A stretch of DNA of 64,000 nt from Kingdonia uniflora (taxonomy: Eukaryota; Streptophyta; Magnoliopsida; Ranunculales; Circaeasteraceae). Every line of letters starts with the position of its first letter. Within the stretch, counting starts at the first letter, position 1. Positions 58,549-64,000 of this stretch are shown in pieces. A model generated the notes under the pieces. The model had not been told where the DNA came from. It made no database searches and saw only the letters and a list, made by a program, of their open reading frames with translations. The stretch spans positions 1,984,001 through 2,048,000 of the forward strand of contig JACGCM010000440.1 of the NCBI GenBank assembly GCA_014058105.1, written 5' to 3'. A program made the position numbers and the translations under genes.

Positions 58549-61072
58549 TAGTGAAAATGGTAAATGCACCTAATAGAATTCTTTAACATATCTTACTAAT
58601 ACTGACAATAAATAAACCCGAAAATGGAATAGCTCAAGACAGCGAAATCTTTGGTTCGTAGCTACTCTTCGGGGTATGGAAATTGCATGGGATGATCCAA
58701 TTCATGTAATTAAGTTGATCTTCTGAGTTAAAACTAAAACTAAGTTTTCAAGAAAAAATAGATCATAAAATGCAGCATTGCAACAGTCGCGCAACGAAGA
58801 TTAACAAAACCACAGAAAATAGAATAATCACCTGGGTATGTTTTTGTAAATGATACCCATAGTTAGCTCTGGGGCTCAAGGTACCTGCAAGTAAGGAGAG
58901 ATTAATAGCTTTAAAGGAGATGTAAATTGGAATTTGGGATTTTAGGGTTTGTACCTGTGAGAGAGAGCAGTTCTGGTACATGAGGATTCTGAGCAGGGTA
59001 ACTATTAAAGTAATGGTGATGATGATGTCAATCCCAAATGGTTTGTCACCCTCATAATTTTATAGTTCATCTCCCATAACTTCATGTCACACGCCGACGT
59101 GATGTTATATCATTGAAGAATGATTGTTGCAGTAGCCTAGGGACCAATGTTGATTATTGGATTTGCAATTATCCACGCTACTGTATTAGTGTTGATACTA
59201 GCAATCGGCTACAATAATTTAAAATTTTGTTATATATGTCGGCGATTTTAAGATTTCTCGTGAGAAAAAAGAAAGATAGTAAAATTTCTTCTAATGTAGT
59301 TACACTTAGGTTTATTATTCCTCGAGGTCCGAGACTTGGTATTTACACTCGAAAATTCAAAACATTGATCATTTGCCAAAAACGTATTTGTGCATTGGGT
59401 TCTTATTATGCTGACGTTGTCTTAGTAATGTTAATTGATCATCTACCAAGGGTTACTTCATTTCCATCCATTAAGGTCACATTTTCAAATGCATTCATCA
59501 ATTTAACAGAGTCAAAGCTAAATGTGCATCAAGTTTTATCATAGGAATAATTTGTGGCTTGAACCATTGAGGTTTGTAGATTTGATGATGCAGATTCATG
59601 TATTGGATGCTAAAAGAGTAAAACCAATTAACTCTTCTAGTAACGTTTTAGTTTTATTTGGGAATTAAAGTATAGGATTGCTCTTTCAGTAGAAGTTCTA
59701 TTCCTCAATCTGAAAACGTTTTCATGCCATTCTAATTATTTAGCTTTGATAAGGAGGGTGTTATCTTGTCCCCTTTTATCATGGCGACCAGAGTAGCTAG
59801 AAAGAGCGTGAGAAAGGTAGATGAAGCTTCAGATAGAGATTGAAATGGAGTTTCAGGGCTACCCAAGCATCGACTATGACAAAGCTATATATGGCTGAAA
59901 TCTTAGTTTAACTTATCATTGAAACACAAGTATTCAAAAGTTACAATTAGGCCTTAAAAATGAAACTGAACAATTCTTTAAAAGAAGTAAATATGTACTT
60001 GTTTAATTCCTCAAAGGAGAAAAATTATATTAGATTTCATTGCAACTTGCTATCAAACTTGGAATTAAGAAGGTGCTCATTATCACAAATGTACTACAGT
60101 CTTAAATGTACATGAGGCTTTGTTGTAGGTCATTCTCACTTGAATGAATAACAATCTAACATAATAAAAATAAATAATGTAGGCCTTCAAGGACATACAT
60201 CGCAAGAGGGACAGATGGGTCCTGGAAATGTTAAGAGTTGCTTTCATGATCATAGTTTGAGGTCCTGATCAGGGGATCTTTCTACATCAGAGTTCAGACC
60301 TCTTTGAAAGGTGTATACAGTAATTAGAACTTATAATTTTGTAGACGCATTTTTATTACAGCCGGGGAGGAATCAAAACTATTGGCTGATAGTTTTCATT
60401 AAATACATTTGAAAATATTCTAATTTACACGAACAAGTAATTTCAAGCACATTACACATTATTGCCACTATATATATTTTCTGGCTCCATCCCTACTAAA
60501 CCTCCCAGCTTTTGTAAAAAGAGTTGAAACTACAATAGAGACAAGGATATCATACTGAACCAGGGATGCTCATAATATAATAGCTTTGCTAAGGCAAACC
60601 TGAGATTGTAAATGATCTCATAACAGATGACAAAGAGCAAGTAATTCAAAGTTACTAAACTGATGAAAAAAAGTCCTGCCACAAATTGTATTGAGTAACA
60701 CAATGAAGGTGAAAGTTCTTCCCTGTTCTACTCTCTGAAGCCGAATAAAAGCAAGAAATTTTAACTATCCAATATCCAAGAACCTTTTAAAGCCTTAAAA
60801 TTTGGATTCTGTGGCCCACAACCCACTCGTGTGCAGTTGATCTTGTGTGCTAACTAATAAAACCACCTCATTACACTCTTCAATACATACTTATTCTTCT
60901 ACTAATTTTATCAAGTTCAAGAAGGAGCTCCTTTTGTACCTTTCGATTCTCGAGACGGGTTCTTGAGATCGGGTATCGATAGCGTAAAACTCTGTATAGT
61001 GTACTTACAGTTGAAGTGAAGTCTCTGTCATTTATATTTTGAAGAAGAGGGACTATAAGAGTTCTCCTGACC
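58549..61072. other. 2.5 kb with no recognisable gene
   Basis: Open frames here are short. The longest, on + at 59227-59544, is lysine- and isoleucine-rich at its start and matches no family I know. No repeat structure stands out. It may hold the promoter of the decayed NPH3-type gene that follows. Confidence 0.4.
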
Positions 61073-62319
61073 ATGGATGCTTCAAGTTCAAAAACAAGTT
61101 CTCTGACATTGAGTCCTTACTCGTCTCCAAATGTTGCAGCCTTGCTGAAGATCAGAATAATGGCATGGTAAATAAAACATTTACGTTTGCAAAGCTTTTT
61201 TATATGTTAACGCATAATAGTTTAGTTGTGCTAAAACTAATATGTTATTTCAGGAGCAAAGAAACAGGTTTACCTGTGGCAGTACGTATTCGAGTAGGCG
61301 GCAGAGTCTTTCATCTTAACAAGGTAAGAAGAAATAGAGAACAAGAGGTTGTTTTCTTAATTTCACAGTTTATAACCATGTTTCTCTTTTATAATAGTAC
61401 CCTTTGATTTCCAAGAGCGGATACTTCAAGAAGGCACTACACACTTCGACAGAGATCAAGTTACCAGATAATTTTCCCGGAGGGCCAAAAGTTTTTGAAA
61501 TGGTAGTTCTCTTTACTTATGGTTCCTTCACTCTCATTGACTCTTTCAATGTTACATTGCTCAAATGTGCCACAGAGTTTCTAGAGATGAACAAAGATTA
61601 CGGTTCAGGAAATCTCTGTGACCACTCAGATCTTTATCGAAACCAAGTTGTATTACAAAGTTGGGATGATACTCTTCTCCCTTTGTCATAAGAACTTATG
61701 ATCGTGAGTCGTTGTGTTGAGTCTCTTGCTTTCATGGCTTGTATGGAGATTTCTTGATCCAGAACGTAGATGTGAAACATCTATTATTACCTTGGGAGCA
61801 TTTAGCTAGTCGAGCCTGGAGTTGCAAGACCGTGAAAGAAGTTGCTAGCCAAGACTTATGGATCAAGGATTTAATTTCTCTTCCCTTTGGAACCCTGAGA
61901 AGACAAGGGATGAAGGAAAAATATGTTAGTCCCATAATCATTTTCTATGCGAACAAATGGGTTCTTTCGAAAAAGACCCATCAGTTTTGGGATAATATAA
62001 ATGACGCAGAGAATAAGGTTTCAGTAATCTTACAAGGTATTTTTGATTTGATCCCTATGAGAGAAAATGTGAGTAGAGTCATTCCAGTAGGGTTTTACTT
62101 CTCCTTGTTAGCAAGAAGTCTCCATTTGGTTTAAAAGGTGACAGTATGGCAAAGTTGCAAGATCAGAATGCAGCTTCACTACATTTGACAGTAGTCGGCG
62201 ATTTCCTTCTTCTGGAAAGTAAAACAGAATTTCATCGATCGAGTGTGGAGCTGGCTACAATGCAGTATATAGACTCAATAAGCATATCATCTAGTAGAAA
62301 TACAGGACATGTGCTTTGA
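61073..62319 (+). pseudogene. BTB-NPH3 (NRL) family gene, broken
   Basis: Exons 61073-61167 and 61254-61323 join in phase to an exon from 61398, through normal GT-AG introns. They give a BTB start (GLPVAVRIRVGGRVFHLNK, then YPLISKSGYFKKAL) and the linker NLCDHSDLYRNQVVLQSWDD. These are hallmarks of plant NPH3/RPT2-like proteins, adaptors for CUL3 ubiquitin ligases in light and auxin signalling. A TAA at 61689 replaces a Glu codon, after a small deletion. The family sequence resumes (ELMIVSRCVESLAFMACMEI), then shifts frame near 61750. It runs on in frame as WEHLASRAWSCKTVKEVASQ, DLWIKDLISLPFG and MKEKYVSPIIIFYANKWVLS, with another internal deletion and shift near 62130. It ends at 62319. Retained introns show it arose by DNA duplication, not retroposition. 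Confidence 0.8.
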
Positions 62320-62710
62320 GATCTTTAACTTTTTCCTTTATAATTTATGTAGTTTTTAGAGTAAATTTGAGTAAACCCCCCATACATGTACACCATATTG
62401 ACATTAACCCTCACATTCGCTAAATCTAGCCTTTACTCTTATTCTCGCCTGAGCAGTCAGTCCACCCTTGTTAACTGCCATTGACTCCGATTGACTTAAG
62501 TCATTTTTTGAAAAACTCAGTAATACCCTTTTGTCATTTAATGAAATATAGCCATTGAACGAACGATTGCGTCTCTTCTCTATGCTTTTCTTCTTCACTT
62601 CTTCAATCTTCCAACACTCTTCTTCTCTCTGCTCGCATTGATTATCTTATTCTTCCCTTTAGTTTTGGTTTGAAGTTAGGGTTCCAAAGCATCTAACGAA
62701 GAACTGAGAA
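62320..62710. other. Spacer between two broken genes
   Basis: About 390 bp without coding sequence. The latter half is CT-rich (CTTCTTCACTTCTTCAATC and similar) and may be the promoter or 5' UTR of the zinc-finger relic that starts at 62711. Confidence 0.4.
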
Positions 62711-63456
62711 ATGGGAGGTGGAAAACATCAATTTCCTACCAATGTGGAGGTAATACTCCTATAAAATCTGTTAATTTAAAGAAAAACACTTCAATTTGAT
62801 TATTGCAATAAGTTTTTTGGTTAATTTTCATAGTGGGGTTAGGAGACAAATTGCAAATGTAAATGTGGGCGGTTTAAGCTAATAAGTGTTTTTAGTTTTT
62901 TCTTTTAACAGCTATGCCTAATGTGTGACCAAGCTGGACATAATGTTAGTTCTTGCCCATGAATTTATTCAAAGTGCAAAGTAAACAATTGCAATGGCAT
63001 TAGGAGGCTTTTTACATCTAGAACCCAGAGTAACCCAAATAGAAAATTTCTCTCATTTCAATTCACACACCCTAATTCATTTTAGTGGCTATCTGATGCT
63101 ATTAATGAGTTTGAAAATCCAACCAGTTCATCTAGCCTTGTAGGATGCTATGGATGTGGGGGGTTGAACCACTGGGTGAGAGAGTGCCCATGGACACTGT
63201 CAAATTGTAAAAGGTGTTAGGGTGCAATGATGTGATGAAGCTATTTACATCCACTAAAGCAAGTTCATATGGTTTGAAGTTCTTAAAATGCCAGAATGTC
63301 CAATGTGAGAAGTTTATGTGGTTGAAGGATGTTATTGATGCTTATGAGAAGGTAAAAGAAGAAGAAAGGAAGAAGGTGGTAAAAAATGTTAAAATTACAG
63401 TTGAGATGAACATAAATGATTTCATTAGGGATTTTAAGGGAAAGACTACCCTATAG
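62711..63456 (+). pseudogene. Double CCHC knuckle plus GRF-like zinc-finger protein, broken
   Basis: The ATG at 62711 opens a short exon (MGGGKHQFPTNVE) with a GT donor at 62750; the next exon starts at 62912. It encodes a perfect CCHC knuckle (CLMCDQAGHNVSSC), then a GRF-like block (CNGIRRLFTSRTQSNPNRKF ... WLSDAINEFE). A second perfect CCHC knuckle follows (CYGCGGLNHWVREC), then a second GRF-like block (NDVMKLFTSTKASSYGLKFL ... KFMWLKD) and a basic coiled tail to the stop at 63454. A TGA after the first knuckle, a TAG in the first GRF-like block and a frame change near 63210 disable it. Such modules bind single-stranded nucleic acid. I do not recognise a named gene. Confidence 0.65.
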
Positions 63457-63909
63457 GGTAATATTGGCTTGTGTATCACTTTAACAAAAAGATTGTATAT
63501 CTTGCAGACTTGTGCAGTTTGTTATTTTCTAATAATGTGAAATATTTGCTTTATTTACCTCTTTAATCCTCAAGGTGCTCTATATTTGAATGGTCTCTAA
63601 TGATAAACCCTGCACAATAAAGAAAAAAGAAGTTACTTGAGTACTATAAGCACTGCACTACACTGCACCATTTAACTGGATAATGTCTGAGTTAAACTGG
63701 AGAATTAGGGTAAACACTGGACTGCAGCATAAACAACAAACTCACATTTTTTTTAACTGGAAAATAAACTACACATCCATGCATAAGCACACAAAGACAG
63801 AACAAACAGAAGAACAAAAAACATTTCAGAGAAAACTGGATACACCATTAGCATCACATTCACAAAAAGAAAAGAAATAATGTAACCTTGAGAAAACTGA
63901 GAAAACTAT
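63457..63909. other. Gene-free sequence
   Basis: AT-rich sequence with no family match. It may be the 3' flank of a gene transcribed on the - strand that enters from the right edge. Confidence 0.35.
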
Positions 63910-63999
63910 TCAGGCACACCATCCAGCCATATCACCCCCATCATCATCATCATCATCATCATTATCATCACTTCCTTCATCTTCATCTCCTGCTTCCCA
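63910..63999 (-). CDS. Possible acidic C-terminus of a gene entering from the right
   Basis: Read on the - strand from the window edge, an open frame gives WEAGDEDEGSDDND, an Asp run from an ATC/GAT microsatellite, then GGDMAGWCA and a TGA stop. Acidic low-complexity tails like this end many plant nuclear proteins, but a bare microsatellite would look the same. The rest of the gene is outside the window, so no function can be given. Confidence 0.25.
   Translation of the reverse strand, partial: WEAGDEDEGSDDNDDDDDDDGGDMAGWCA
63941..63968. repeat. (ATC)n microsatellite
   Basis: Seven to nine ATC triplets, slightly interrupted (CCCATCATCATCATC ... ATTATCATC). On the - strand they would encode an aspartate run if the frame above is real. 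Confidence 0.9.
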
Positions 64000-64000
64000 G

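Noticed and set aside
59227..59544. 105-residue + strand open frame
   Set aside because: No recognisable domain, no promoter or splice evidence; length is not unusual for chance in AT-rich DNA.

Overview
The window is nuclear DNA of a flowering plant, most likely a eudicot. It is AT-rich, its genes carry GT-AG introns, and it is packed with plant-type transposons (PIF/Harbinger, Ty1/copia, Athila-type and chromovirus Ty3/gypsy). It also holds a nuclear copy of chloroplast rpoB. I cannot fix the species from sequence alone.

Only one gene looks fully functional: a 12-coding-exon ABC transporter of the ABCB (P-glycoprotein/MDR) family on the + strand, 44870-57678. Its reconstructed exons stay in phase and give 1283 residues, with two membrane domains and two complete nucleotide-binding domains. 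Its fourth coding intron is about 5.1 kb. It holds an ~800 bp chloroplast rpoB fragment flanked by a perfect 47 bp direct repeat, a ~1.5 kb element with long terminal inverted repeats that carries a nested LTR, and a Tourist-like MITE. A second MITE sits in the eighth coding intron.

1-10.6 kb is DNA-transposon territory: a decayed Myb/SANT gene and a Harbinger-like right end (to 2649), a nearly complete PIF/Harbinger element with TAA target duplications (2775-6349), a non-autonomous inverted-repeat element (6862-7815), and a degenerate plant-mobile-domain gene on the - strand (8.1-10.1 kb) followed by another Harbinger-like terminus (10575).

10.6-29.5 kb is nested retrotransposons: two decayed same-strand copia copies, an older gypsy-type LTR (16025-17243), a related solo LTR with perfect CGATA duplications (20163-21294), an Athila-like gag-protease-RT fragment on the - strand, and its LTR (26133-27262) cutting an older chromovirus. 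29.5-44.8 kb has no recognisable gene, only LTR remnants and one decayed copia pol.

Downstream of the transporter lie a solo LTR with perfect CTTTC duplications (57962-58543), a broken BTB-NPH3 family gene (61073-62319), and a broken gene with alternating CCHC knuckles and GRF-like fingers (62711-63456). The non-transporter genes are relics and do not form a pathway. I found no wholly new gene system. The most notable structures are the rpoB insertion, the gag-like segment inside a gypsy LTR, and the nested elements tolerated inside a transporter that still reads through.
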